Assembly (NCBI GenBank): GCA_910578425.1
Contig: CAJTQX010000025.1
Span: forward strand, 1 to 37,398
DNA: 37,398 nucleotides
Origin: an uncultured Anaerotignum sp.
GTDB taxonomy: Bacteria; Bacillota; Clostridia; Lachnospirales; Anaerotignaceae
Direction of reading: 5' to 3'
Shown: positions 24,785 through 33,221 of the stretch, in pieces
Numbering within the stretch: position 1 is the stretch's first letter
How the letters are laid out: each line of letters begins with the position of its first letter
Position numbers and translations under genes: made by a program
Notes under the pieces: model-generated
The model's input: only the letters and a program-made list of their open reading frames with translations
Database searches by the model: none
What the model was told of the DNA's origin: nothing

Positions 24785-25951
24785 ATGCAAAAAAAGATTT
24801 TAGGGATACTTCTGGCGGCAGTGCTGCTTCTGCCCTGCGCCGCCTCTGCAAAGGAAACAGACACACACCCTTACCGAATTACAGTCAACCTGACGGATAA
24901 CATCGTTACCGTTTACAGAAAAGACAGCGCAGGACGCTACACCGCACCCGACCGCGCGTTTGTCTGCTCGGCGGGCAGCCATACACCGGAAGGGACATTC
25001 CGCACAACGGACAAATACATCTGGCGTCCGCTGTTCGGCAACGTATACGGGCAGTACGCTACACGCATCACAGGGAGCATACTGTTCCATTCCGTTCCCT
25101 ATTTCAAGCAGGACAAAAGCACACTGGAATACGATGAATACAATAAACTTGGCACATCGGCCTCGGCAGGCTGCATCCGCCTGACCGCCGCAGACGCAAA
25201 ATGGATTTATGACAACTGCCCCGGCGGGACAGTTGTAGAAATGTACCGCGGCAAACGGAAAGAGCCGCTCCAGCCGGAACAGCCCGCAAAAATTGATACC
25301 TCCGATTCCCGGAAGGGCTGGGATCCTACAGACCCCGACCCTGCAAACCCTTGGAAAAACCCGAAGGCAGAGCAGGAGGAACCGCCCAAAGCAGAACAGC
25401 CGAAAACAGAAGAACCGGATTCAGCACCGGAATGGATAGAATCCCTGCCGGAGGAAACGTCCGCAAAAGCAGAGCCGGAAACAGAAACGCCGGACTCTCC
25501 GCCAGAATGGATAAAGCCCCTGCTCAGCCCGACGCAGAGCACAGAACCAATGGTTTCCGCCTCCGCGGAAACCATACCCGAAATTCCCACAGAGCCCCTG
25601 CCGGAAACCTTCCGGCTACAGGCGGCAGGACGGGAAACGGCTTATACGGTAAAGGGCTTTCGTGAGGACGGGGACTATTACCTGGCGGAGCAGGACGCAA
25701 GGCAGGCATTCGCGCATCTGGGCGTTACACTGCTGTTCCAGCCGAAGAATAACGCCGCGGACGAGCCTATGGTGCTCTGGCAGAAAGCACTGCACAGCGT
25801 TTCAGGTCAAACGGCGGGCGGGGCGTTTTATTACAGCCTGCGGGAACTGGCGGAACTTACCGGTACAAATGCCACGCAGACACCGAACGGCGGGTTTTCC
25901 CTCCGGCGGCTGGACAGCAAGGTATGGATAGACCCTTTCGCAACGGCTTAA
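24785..25951 (+). CDS. L,D-transpeptidase (YkuD domain) with proline-rich linker
   Basis: The 388-residue secreted protein has a signal peptide (about 1-22, cut after AASA), a YkuD catalytic domain (about 28-155) with H102 in FHSVPY and catalytic C130 in SASAGCIRL, a proline and glutamate-rich linker (about 160-275) and a C-terminal domain (about 276-388) resembling copper-amine-oxidase N-like repeats. YkuD enzymes form 3-3 cross-links in peptidoglycan or attach proteins to it. The usual SHG before the cysteine is SAG here, a variant seen in related Clostridia. The linker repeats a PDS(A/P)PEWI motif. AAGGAG lies before ATG at 24785. Confidence 0.92.
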   Translation: MQKKILGILLAAVLLLPCAASAKETDTHPYRITVNLTDNIVTVYRKDSAGRYTAPDRAFVCSAGSHTPEGTFRTTDKYIWRPLFGNVYGQYATRITGSILFHSVPYFKQDKSTLEYDEYNKLGTSASAGCIRLTAADAKWIYDNCPGGTVVEMYRGKRKEPLQPEQPAKIDTSDSRKGWDPTDPDPANPWKNPKAEQEEPPKAEQPKTEEPDSAPEWIESLPEETSAKAEPETETPDSPPEWIKPLLSPTQSTEPMVSASAETIPEIPTEPLPETFRLQAAGRETAYTVKGFREDGDYYLAEQDARQAFAHLGVTLLFQPKNNAADEPMVLWQKALHSVSGQTAGGAFYYSLRELAELTGTNATQTPNGGFSLRRLDSKVWIDPFATA

Positions 25952-26066
25952 ACAGCATGAAAAATAGCGGCAATTCCTTATATTGGGGCTTGAAATCCAT
26001 TACAGTTTATCAGGATTACTATGTCATATGGAGGAAAACAATGCAATTTCATTCGTGGGGCGAGTT

Positions 26067-26116
26067 AAAAAGCGGCAGTCCTGCAATATCTCCGCAGGCC
26101 GCCGCTTTTTATTTAT
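26067..26116. terminator. Bidirectional terminator
   Basis: A perfect 10-bp stem (26067-26076 with 26101-26110) encloses a second stem, CCTGC/GCAGG. T runs follow on both strands. It separates the convergent transpeptidase and MATE genes. Confidence 0.85.
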
Positions 26117-27480
26117 TCCTTTGCGAAATCAATTTTTTTCATAATCATTTTCATAAACACCGTACAGATAAACACGCAGGCAATTTCCGCAATGGGGTAC
26201 GAAAACCAAACTTTATTCAAATCCCCAAGACGTGCCAGCAGATACGCCACAGGCAGCAGCACGACAATCTGCCGCGCGATAGATACAATCAGACTGTATA
26301 TACCATTGCCCAGTGCCTGGAACACTGCGCAGCAAACAACGCTGTAGCCTGCCAGCAGAAAGCTGATAGAGATTGTCCGCAGTGCGGGAATGCCGATTTG
26401 CAGCATATATTCCGAAGCGTTAAACAGCCCCAGCAGCCTGTCCGGCAGAAGCTGGAACGTCAGCAGTCCAAGGAACATGATGCAGACCGCCGCAATCACG
26501 CTCAGCTTTATGGTTTCCAGTATGCGCTCCCGTTTCCTTGCGCCGTAGTTATACGCAATAATAGGGATCATGCCGTTGTTCAGCCCGAAAATCGGCATAA
26601 ATATGAAGCTTTGCAGCTTGAAATATACACCGAAAACAGCAACGGCTGTCGTCGTAAAGCCCGCCAGAATGCGGTTCAGGAAGAATATCATCACCGAACC
26701 GATAGACACCATCAATATGGATGGAACAGCCACAGTGTATATACTTTTCAATATGAACCAATTCGGCAGGATGTTTTTCAGGCTGAAATGAATATCCGTA
26801 TTTTTCTTGAGGTTAAAATAAAAACCGAGCACCATGCCGACAAACTGCCCGAATATGGTCGCAATCGCCGCACCGGCAACACCCAGCGCAGGAAAGCCAA
26901 ACAGCCCAAAAATCAGTATCGGGTCCATGATGATATTGACAACTGCGCCTACAATCTGCGTTACCATAGAATAAACCGTCCGTCCTGTAGCCTGCAGGAG
27001 CCGCTCAAACGCAAACTGCATATAAAGACCGAATGAACAGAGCATACAGATGCGCAGGTATGTCGTACCATAACCAATAATTTCAGGGATGTCCGTCTGC
27101 CCGCGCAGAAAAGCTCCTGTAAACAACAGCCCGACCACAATGAAAAACAGCCAGTTCATTCCGGCAAGGAACAGGCTGACATTTGCCGTTTTATCCGCCA
27201 GCTCCTGTTTTTTCGCGCCAAGGCTTTTGGAAAGCAGAGCGTTCACGCCGACGCCCGTACCCGTGCCGACTGCAATCATGAAATTCTGCATCGGAAATGC
27301 CAGCGAAACGGCGGAAAGGGCGTTTTCGTTGATCTGCGCAACAAACGCGCTGTCTACAATATTATACAACGCCTGTACAAGCATAGAAATCATCATTGGA
27401 ATAGACATGGAAACCAGCAGTTTCCGAATGGGCATTGTACCCATTCTATTCTCTCTGGTTTCTGCGGCAGCGGAACTCAT
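26113..27480 (-). CDS. MATE family efflux transporter
   Basis: The 455-residue membrane protein has about 12 transmembrane helices in two related halves, with the family's first-helix motif (MSIPMMISMLVQALYNIVDSAFV) and second-half counterpart (TVAVPSILMVSIG). MATE proteins export cationic drugs and metabolites using a sodium or proton gradient; given the sodium-type V-ATPase in this window, sodium coupling is a reasonable guess. Substrate unknown. ATG at 27480 has AAAGGAGGG upstream; the in-frame start at 27522 is not supported. Confidence 0.93.
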   Translation of the reverse strand: MSSAAAETRENRMGTMPIRKLLVSMSIPMMISMLVQALYNIVDSAFVAQINENALSAVSLAFPMQNFMIAVGTGTGVGVNALLSKSLGAKKQELADKTANVSLFLAGMNWLFFIVVGLLFTGAFLRGQTDIPEIIGYGTTYLRICMLCSFGLYMQFAFERLLQATGRTVYSMVTQIVGAVVNIIMDPILIFGLFGFPALGVAGAAIATIFGQFVGMVLGFYFNLKKNTDIHFSLKNILPNWFILKSIYTVAVPSILMVSIGSVMIFFLNRILAGFTTTAVAVFGVYFKLQSFIFMPIFGLNNGMIPIIAYNYGARKRERILETIKLSVIAAVCIMFLGLLTFQLLPDRLLGLFNASEYMLQIGIPALRTISISFLLAGYSVVCCAVFQALGNGIYSLIVSIARQIVVLLPVAYLLARLGDLNKVWFSYPIAEIACVFICTVFMKMIMKKIDFAKE

Positions 27481-27525
27481 CGCAGACCCTCCTTTATTTT
27501 TCACAATTCTACAACATTCCAAACT

Positions 27526-27554
27526 ATGATATAGCAGTTAAAAATTCTTGTCAA
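27526..27554 (-). promoter_or_regulatory. Promoter of the MATE gene
   Basis: A perfect TTGACA (27549-27554) and TATCAT (27526-27531) on the minus strand are 17 bp apart. No regulator gene lies beside it. Confidence 0.75.
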
Positions 27555-27574
27555 TTGCTTTTGAGAAATCCGCG

Positions 27575-27612
27575 CAAAAAGAAAGCAGACTTCCCAAAAA
27601 CAGAAGCCTGCT
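27575..27612 (-). terminator. Terminator of the metallo-beta-lactamase-fold gene
   Basis: AGCAGGCTTC pairs with GAAGTCTGCT (27584-27612, one mismatch type G-T), followed on the minus strand by TTCTTTTT. Confidence 0.75.
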
Positions 27613-27622
27613 CAGATACTTT

Positions 27623-28504
27623 CTATTCTTTTGTTTTCCAGAGAAGCATGTTATCCTCCACGAACGGCTCAACCTTCTCCTGGTCTGCCAGATAGGACAG
27701 ATAGGAGCGGATGGTGCTGCCAACAAGGACATACTGGTTTGCGTCCATCGTCAGTCCATACTGCTCAAACACCCGTTTCAAGACCTGCTCGAACGGCAGC
27801 GGCGTGCGGCAGATCTCCAGCAGCTTATCCAGAATTTCCAACGCCTTCGCCCTGTTCAGCGCGACAAGCGGGCGGATATCCTCCATTGCCTCAGCGTGTG
27901 CCGGAATAAAAAGCTTTCCTTCCAGATTTTCCACGAAATCCAGCGTTTCAAAATACGCCGCAACGTCATAATTAAAGGAAACATGGTATTTCTGTATGGT
28001 ATTCTCGCCAAACACACAGTCTGCAAGGAAATAGACGTCATCAGGCGTTTTCACACCGATCATTTCCCAGAAATGCCCTCCAAGCGGGAATACCTCCATT
28101 CCCTCCGGCAGCGGCGCGTCCGCAATCTCCTGTGCTTTGGAGGGCGTCGCCATCAGGAACTTGTTCCGCAGTTTTTTGAACGGATAACCGCCGTAAAGAA
28201 AGGACGGCTCCAGTATCGGGTGCTCCACAACTGCCTTTTCCATCGGCGTGGCATAAACAGCGCAGCCCAAACGATTCTGCAAAAGGGTATTGCCGCCGTC
28301 ATGATCTGCGTTGGAATGAGTATTGATGATGGTGGTTAACGTCCAGCCCTGCGCGTCGAAGATTTTCTGTATTTTGCGTCCGGCGTCCTTGTCGTTGCCG
28401 CTGTCAATGAGCCAGACGTCGCCATCGTTCACGCGGTAGACGCCGACCTTAGACGGGGAGTTGATGTAATAGGTATTTTCTGCCACCTGCACAAGCTCAT
28501 ACAT
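27623..28504 (-). CDS. Metallo-beta-lactamase fold hydrolase
   Basis: The 293-residue protein has the MBL fold: WLIDSG (about 31-36), the metal motif THSNADHDGG (62-71), a second-sphere GGH (about 160), LADCVFG and a C-terminal IPAHAE. In the classical HxHxDH motif the second histidine is replaced by asparagine (N65), which would change one metal site. The substrate is unknown. ATG at 28504 is eight bases after AAGGAGG and preferred over the ATG two codons earlier. Repeat E separates it from fba, which reads in the same direction. Confidence 0.88.
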   Translation of the reverse strand: MYELVQVAENTYYINSPSKVGVYRVNDGDVWLIDSGNDKDAGRKIQKIFDAQGWTLTTIINTHSNADHDGGNTLLQNRLGCAVYATPMEKAVVEHPILEPSFLYGGYPFKKLRNKFLMATPSKAQEIADAPLPEGMEVFPLGGHFWEMIGVKTPDDVYFLADCVFGENTIQKYHVSFNYDVAAYFETLDFVENLEGKLFIPAHAEAMEDIRPLVALNRAKALEILDKLLEICRTPLPFEQVLKRVFEQYGLTMDANQYVLVGSTIRSYLSYLADQEKVEPFVEDNMLLWKTKE

Positions 28505-28540
28505 GGGCATTCCCTCCTTTGCAAAAGAAAAGATTAAGAC

Positions 28541-28676
28541 CGCGGGACTCTGTCCTGCACCCTGCAAGGGCTTTCAGCCCTTGACCCATTTTCCGCCGCG
28601 TATCCACGCGGCGGCAGAAGGGTTAAGGGACAACGTCCCTTACAGGGGATTGGGGACAGCGTCCCCAAGGTCTTTC
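28541..28676 (+). repeat. Palindromic repeat element E
   Basis: Five stems are chained: GCGGGAC/GTCCTGC (28542-28558), CAAGGGC/GCCCTTG (28565-28583), CCGCCGCG/CGCGGCGG (28593-28614), TAAGGGAC/GTCCCTTA (28624-28642) and TGGGGAC/GTCCCCA (28651-28667), ending in AAGGTCTTT. It fills the gap between fba and the MBL gene and has the same orientation and module order as element B. Confidence 0.85.
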
Positions 28677-28680
28677 CATC

Positions 28681-29628
28681 TTAATCCATAGAATTTGTGG
28701 AGCCGATAACATTTTTGATTTTGTCTTCAACCAGCTCCTGAATCAGGTCGCGCCCTGCGCCCAGATAGCCGCGGGGGTCAAACGCGGACGGATTCTCCCC
28801 GAAGGACTTGCGGATCGCCGCTGTCAGCGCGAGTCTCAGGTCTGTATCCATGTTGATCTTGCAGACCGCCATGAAGGACGCTTTGCGCAGCATCTCCGCC
28901 GGAATGCCCTTTGCGCCTGCAATCTCACCGCCGAACTCATTGCACATTGCCACACACTTCTGGTCAACAGAGGACGCGCCATGCAGTACGATAGGATACT
29001 GATGGAAACCCTCTGCCTCCAGCTTTTCCGTAATCGTTGCCAGACGGTCAAAGTCCAGCTTCGCTTCTCCCTTGAATTTATACGCGCCGTGGCTTGTGCC
29101 GATTGCAATGGCAAGGGAATCCACGCCGGTACGTTTTACAAAATCCACCGCCTGATCAGGGTCTGTATACGTTGCATTCGCCGCGTCAACGTTTACTTCG
29201 TCCTCAACGCCGGCCAGCTTGCCAAGTTCCGCTTCCACCACTACGCCGCGCTCATGCGCGTAATCCACGATTTTCTTCGTCTGCGCCACATTTTCCTCAT
29301 AATCCAGATGGGAACCGTCAAACATTACGGAAGTAAAACCATATTCGATGCAGTCTTTGCATACTTCAAAATCAGAACCATGATCAAGATGCAGTGCAAT
29401 ATCCAGCCCTGTTTCCTCAATCGCCGCGTCAACCATCGCTTTCAGATATTTCGGGTGCGCATATTTCAGCGCGGATTTGGAAACCTGAAGGATAACAGCA
29501 GAATTCTGCGCCTTTGCCGCAGCCACAACACCCTGAATAATCTCCATATTGTTGATATTGAACGCACCAATGGCGTAACCGCCCTGAAAAGCCTTTTCAA
29601 ACATCTTTTTCGTCGTCACTAAAGCCAT
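28681..29628 (-). CDS. fba: Fructose-1,6-bisphosphate aldolase, class II
   Basis: This zinc enzyme splits fructose 1,6-bisphosphate in glycolysis. The 315-residue protein has zinc-ligand segments ALHLDHGSDFE and GTSHGAYKF and the LHGASSV motif, YGFTSVMFDGSHLDYEEN and a C-terminal DTDLRLALTAAIRKSF; length is normal for the class IIB group. AAAGGGTG precedes ATG at 29628. With pgi at 4777 it is one of two core glycolytic genes in the window, though they are far apart and separately transcribed. Confidence 0.97.
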   Translation of the reverse strand: MALVTTKKMFEKAFQGGYAIGAFNINNMEIIQGVVAAAKAQNSAVILQVSKSALKYAHPKYLKAMVDAAIEETGLDIALHLDHGSDFEVCKDCIEYGFTSVMFDGSHLDYEENVAQTKKIVDYAHERGVVVEAELGKLAGVEDEVNVDAANATYTDPDQAVDFVKRTGVDSLAIAIGTSHGAYKFKGEAKLDFDRLATITEKLEAEGFHQYPIVLHGASSVDQKCVAMCNEFGGEIAGAKGIPAEMLRKASFMAVCKINMDTDLRLALTAAIRKSFGENPSAFDPRGYLGAGRDLIQELVEDKIKNVIGSTNSMD

Positions 29629-29689
29629 ATCAAAACACCCTTTCTTTTTTCCTGTATTCTGTTTACATATAGTATCCTTTTATAATAGA

Positions 29690-29718
29690 ATTATAATACG
29701 GCAAGGCTTTCCTTGCAA
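29690..29718 (-). promoter_or_regulatory. Promoter of fba
   Basis: TTGCAA (29713-29718) and a perfect TATAAT (29690-29695) on the minus strand are 17 bp apart, about 60 bases upstream of fba. Confidence 0.75.
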
Positions 29719-29745
29719 GGCATTTTATGGCAGGAGGGATAATTT

Positions 29746-30207
29746 ATGAGATATTTTATGACAATGCTCGCTGTGCTGGGGCTGGATCTGGGAACAAAAA
29801 AATGGGTGAAAAAAAGCCTGCCCTCAGGCGGCAGGAAAGTAATTGTCAAAAACCACCTGTATCTGCGGCACATAAAAAACCGCGGCATGGCCTATAATAC
29901 ATTCAGCGGAAAGCGGAAAGCAATCCTGCTTTCTACCGCCGGACTGCTCTCATTTTACGCCGCGCTGTTCGCAAAAGCGGCATTTGGCAGCGGCAACAGA
30001 AGGCTTGCCATGCCGCTGGCCGTAATACTTGGCGGCGGACTGGGGAATTTCTTGGAACGGCTCCACAAAGGCGCGGCTACGGATTTCCTCTATATTAAGG
30101 CAAAAAACGCGCCAGTGTTCAATATCGCAGATATCGCACTGATGGGCGGCGCGCTCTGGCTGGCGGAACGCCTCTGGAAAACAGGCGGGAATCGTTCATT
30201 TTTTTGA
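29746..30207 (+). CDS. LspA-like signal peptidase II
   Basis: The 153-residue protein resembles lipoprotein signal peptidase, an aspartic membrane protease that removes lipoprotein signal peptides. The catalytic aspartates are present: D113 in ATDFLY and D129 in FNIAD, with N45 in NRGMAYNTF. The usual NLIDR segment reads NFLER, with glutamate replacing aspartate. It has about three or four membrane helices, one fewer or less clear than typical, and a basic loop at 17-44. GGAGGG precedes ATG at 29746. It may be a paralogue rather than the main LspA, which cannot be judged here. Confidence 0.75.
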   Translation: MRYFMTMLAVLGLDLGTKKWVKKSLPSGGRKVIVKNHLYLRHIKNRGMAYNTFSGKRKAILLSTAGLLSFYAALFAKAAFGSGNRRLAMPLAVILGGGLGNFLERLHKGAATDFLYIKAKNAPVFNIADIALMGGALWLAERLWKTGGNRSFF

Positions 30208-30299
30208 CTCTTTTTGCCCGAAAAACACGAAAAATAACGCATTTCGGACGCGCCTATCGGCTTTTTTCAAGAGAATGATAAGAAAAAGTAATTTTTCTG

Positions 30300-30328
30300 T
30301 TGCCGATTTTTGCGGAGTGTAGTATAAT
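30300..30328 (+). promoter_or_regulatory. Promoter of 6S RNA
   Basis: TTGCCG (30300-30305) and a perfect TATAAT (30323-30328) are 17 bp apart, placing transcription start near 30335. Confidence 0.7.
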
Positions 30329-30334
30329 AGGCGT

Positions 30335-30528
30335 AGAAAATCCTGAGATGTTCGACAACTTGCCATATTTGAACCTACATTATCGACACGGGATTCCTAT
30401 ATGCAGGAGATATGTCAGGCCTCAAGCTAATTCCCTTTGGGCAGAGGAAGACAGATTCTGTTGCTGCGGTTACCCACCTGGCTTAGGCTAGGTGTCAAGA
30501 GGCAAGACCGGCATTTTGGGATTATTCT
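30335..30528 (+). ncRNA. ssrS: 6S RNA
   Basis: 6S RNA mimics an open promoter and binds housekeeping RNA polymerase in stationary phase. The 5' start AATCCTGAGATGTTCG is like that of known 6S RNAs. The ends close into a stem: AGAAAATCCT (30335-30344) pairs with GGGATTATTCT (30518-30528) with one bulge. An internal hairpin CACCTGGC/GCTAGGTG lies near 30473-30494. Length of about 194 nt and a clean promoter support this. No frame in this stretch is a gene. Recognition is by eye and by structure. Confidence 0.8.
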
Positions 30529-30545
30529 AATTCAAAGAAAATACA

Positions 30546-30625
30546 TGGGGCTCTGTCCCAAACCCCGCGAACCCTTTGAAAAGGGTTCGACCCCAAACTT
30601 TATCGCACAAAGCTGCCGCTTTGCG
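30546..30625 (-). repeat. Palindromic repeat element F
   Basis: The perfect 10-bp stem CGAACCCTTT/AAAGGGTTCG (30568-30589) is followed by ACCCCAAACTTTATC, as in elements A and D, and by an imperfect stem near 30604-30625. A TGGG/CCCA stem precedes it. It begins about 18 bases after the 6S RNA end. Confidence 0.85.
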
Positions 30626-30696
30626 AGGATACTGTACAAATAAAAGTTTTTCTTGCAGGCGCATGAAATACGCCTGTAAACTTTCGTCATGAATTT

Positions 30697-30740
30697 GGGC
30701 CTGTAATGCCCTAAAACGCTGACAGGCGTTCTTTTTTTTT
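30697..30740 (+). terminator. Terminator downstream of 6S RNA
   Basis: Hairpins GGGC/GCCC (30697-30711) and AACGC/GCGTT (30715-30730) are followed by a run of nine or so T. Another stem, CAGGCG/CGCCTG, lies at 30656-30676. It would stop read-through from 6S RNA before the SpoIID gene. Confidence 0.65.
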
Positions 30741-30789
30741 GCCTGCGGCATAGGATAGTGGTAAAGCCATTTTCGGGAGGGGACAAGAT

Positions 30790-33132
30790 ATGATGAAAAA
30801 AATTTGGATACTCTATGGGCTGTTGTCTCTGCTGCTGTCCGGCTGTGTCTCCGGCGGTCCCGCGCCAGCCGAACGCGCCGCTGTCGGCAGGATCGGCGAA
30901 GATATCCCCATCAGCAGGGAAATGGCGGCAAAAACCATTGCGCTTGCGTTTTATACGCCGGAAGAGCTGGATACTCTGGCAGAACAAAGCGAAACAGGGC
31001 TGCCCTTTTCCGATGTTTCCCCGGAAGACTGGGCCGCGCCTTACATCCTGGGGAGTATGGAGCAGGGCTTTTTTGCCGGAGGTGAAGAAGGTCTTTTCCG
31101 TCCGCAGGACAGCCTTTCCCTCTGGGAAGCGCAGGCATTGATGGACAGGCTTGCCCCTGATTATGACAGCCGCATCGTGCTGACGGATGAAAACAAAAAT
31201 ATGGCCGTATCCTATGATCTTTGGGCACAGCTTTTAGAAACCGCGCTGAAATCCCGCCGCGCTGAGGACAGTCTCTATTCCTATGGCATCCGAGAACAGA
31301 ACGCCGTACTGCTTTCTGCGGAAAGCGAACAGTTTGACACCGGAAATTTCCGCACAGCAGGGCTGGATTTAACCCCCTATGAAGCCTCCCGCATCACCTT
31401 TCTGGAAAAGGACGGGGAAATCGTACTTCTTCTGACCGTAGAAGCGTTGTCGCCTGTTATTCAGAATATTTACTGCCGCGCAGAAAACGGCACGCTCTTT
31501 CTGGAAACAGGCACTGGCACAGCGGAACTGCCCTATCGCGAAAAGCTGGCAGAAGGCTTTGCCGATATAAAACTGGAAAACGGCAAGCCTGTGGAGGTCA
31601 CACCGATTGAAACTCTGGGGCGGCAGACAGTCAAGCGGGTGGACGGCAGCGGGCTGTATTTAGCGGAAAAAGGCGCGCTGGAATGGGCGGAAAATGCCCG
31701 TGTTTACCGGAAAAGTGAAGAATCTTTTAACACCGAAACACCCTCCGCGCTGGTCTGCGGCACAGATTTGGCGGAATATTATGAAAAAGACGGCAAAATT
31801 GCAGGGGCAGTGATAAACAAGGACGTTCTGCCTGAGCATATCCGCGTATTCCTGAAAGGGAGCGAACAGGAGCGCGTCACGCTTTCCGCGAATGACGGCA
31901 TGACATTTGCCAGCCGCGGCGCGGAGAAAAAATTTCCGGAAGGTGCAAAGGCGACACTGACCGCTGACCTCCCCTGGTTCGATAACGGAATACTGACCGT
32001 AACAGGCAAAAACAGTTGCCCTATACAGGTTGATTTCGCAGACGGGACGTCCTTCCGCTACGAAGGCGTCCTGGAATTGGAGCGGCGGAGCGAAAACGGT
32101 TTCACGATTGTGAATGAACTTCCCATAGAACGGTATATTGCCGGAGTCGTGCCATATGAAATGCCCGTCAGCTTCGGACAGACCGCACTGGAAGCGCAGG
32201 CCATAACCGCCCGCAGCTATGCCTACCATCAGTTTTACGGCAACACCTATGGCGAAAACGGCGGACACGTTGCAGATACCGTTGCCAGTCAGGTTTACCG
32301 GGGCTATGAGGAAAACGAAACGGTCGAGGCGGCCGTAAAAGCAACAGAGGGAAAATGCGTGACGATTGACGACAAAGTAGCACAGACGTATTTCTATTCC
32401 ACCTCCTGCGGTTTCGGCTCCTGCGCGGACGAAGTCTGGTCCACAGACGGCACTTTCAGCGGCAGCCGGAAAGAATACCTTGCCGGGCAGACACACGGCG
32501 ATTTTGAAGCCCCAACAGATGAAGACGGCTGGCTGGCCTTCTGGCAGGATTGGGAAACGGAGGGCTATGACGCGGATTCCGCATGGTACCGCTGGAAGGT
32601 ATATTTCAGCGGGGCGCAGCTGACAGAGATATTGCAAAAAACGCTTGCAGAGGTTTCCCGCTCCAATCCTCAACTGGTGCTTCTGCGGCAGGCTGACAGC
32701 AGTTTCCGCGCAGGTACGCCGCAGGGGCTGGGCAAACTGGAGGGGCTTGCTGTCAGCCGGAGAGGCGTGGGCGGCGTAGCGATGGAGCTGGAACTTACGT
32801 TTGAAAAAGGGACGGTCTGCGTGCGCACAGAATACGCCATCCGACGGACACTCTCCCCCACCAGATTAACCATTGGGGACGACATTTATCTGCAAAGGAA
32901 AAGCGGCGGCTCCCTGACCGGAAATACCATACTGCCGAGCGGCTTTTTCGCGGTAAAGGAAATGCGGAACGAAGAAGACATACTGACAGGAATCGCGCTT
33001 TACGGCGGCGGGAACGGCCACGGCGTAGGCATGAGCCAGTACGGCGCGAAAAAACTGGCGGAAATGGGAAAAACACCGGAAGAAATACTTGCGCATTATT
33101 TCCCCGGCACAACGGTGCAAAAGGTCATGTAA
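30790..33132 (+). CDS. SpoIID/LytB domain lipoprotein with SLH domain
   Basis: The 780-residue protein has a lipoprotein signal (LLSGC, lipidation at C19), an S-layer-homology-like domain (about 43-125, PFSDVSPEDWAAPYI and LFRPQDSLSLWEAQ), a long middle region of unknown fold (about 130-430) and a SpoIID/LytB domain (about 420-780) with ELPIERYIAGVVPYEMP, ALEAQAITARSYAYH and C-terminal GGGNGHGVGMSQYGAKKLA. SpoIID is a lytic transglycosylase on denuded peptidoglycan strands during engulfment; LytB enhances amidase action. The size and SLH part suggest a vegetative or envelope form rather than SpoIID itself. GGAGGGG precedes ATG at 30790. Confidence 0.88.
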   Translation: MMKKIWILYGLLSLLLSGCVSGGPAPAERAAVGRIGEDIPISREMAAKTIALAFYTPEELDTLAEQSETGLPFSDVSPEDWAAPYILGSMEQGFFAGGEEGLFRPQDSLSLWEAQALMDRLAPDYDSRIVLTDENKNMAVSYDLWAQLLETALKSRRAEDSLYSYGIREQNAVLLSAESEQFDTGNFRTAGLDLTPYEASRITFLEKDGEIVLLLTVEALSPVIQNIYCRAENGTLFLETGTGTAELPYREKLAEGFADIKLENGKPVEVTPIETLGRQTVKRVDGSGLYLAEKGALEWAENARVYRKSEESFNTETPSALVCGTDLAEYYEKDGKIAGAVINKDVLPEHIRVFLKGSEQERVTLSANDGMTFASRGAEKKFPEGAKATLTADLPWFDNGILTVTGKNSCPIQVDFADGTSFRYEGVLELERRSENGFTIVNELPIERYIAGVVPYEMPVSFGQTALEAQAITARSYAYHQFYGNTYGENGGHVADTVASQVYRGYEENETVEAAVKATEGKCVTIDDKVAQTYFYSTSCGFGSCADEVWSTDGTFSGSRKEYLAGQTHGDFEAPTDEDGWLAFWQDWETEGYDADSAWYRWKVYFSGAQLTEILQKTLAEVSRSNPQLVLLRQADSSFRAGTPQGLGKLEGLAVSRRGVGGVAMELELTFEKGTVCVRTEYAIRRTLSPTRLTIGDDIYLQRKSGGSLTGNTILPSGFFAVKEMRNEEDILTGIALYGGGNGHGVGMSQYGAKKLAEMGKTPEEILAHYFPGTTVQKVM

Positions 33133-33166
33133 TACGCCCTTTGTCATTTTATATCTCGAAAAATAT

Positions 33167-33208
33167 AAAAACGGAAGTTTCTGTTGGATACAGAAACCTC
33201 CGTTTTTT
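33167..33208. terminator. Bidirectional terminator
   Basis: A long stem around AACGGAAGTTTCTGT and ACAGAAACCTCCGTT is flanked by A and T runs, between convergent genes. Confidence 0.85.
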
Positions 33209-33221
33209 GTTCATCATTATT

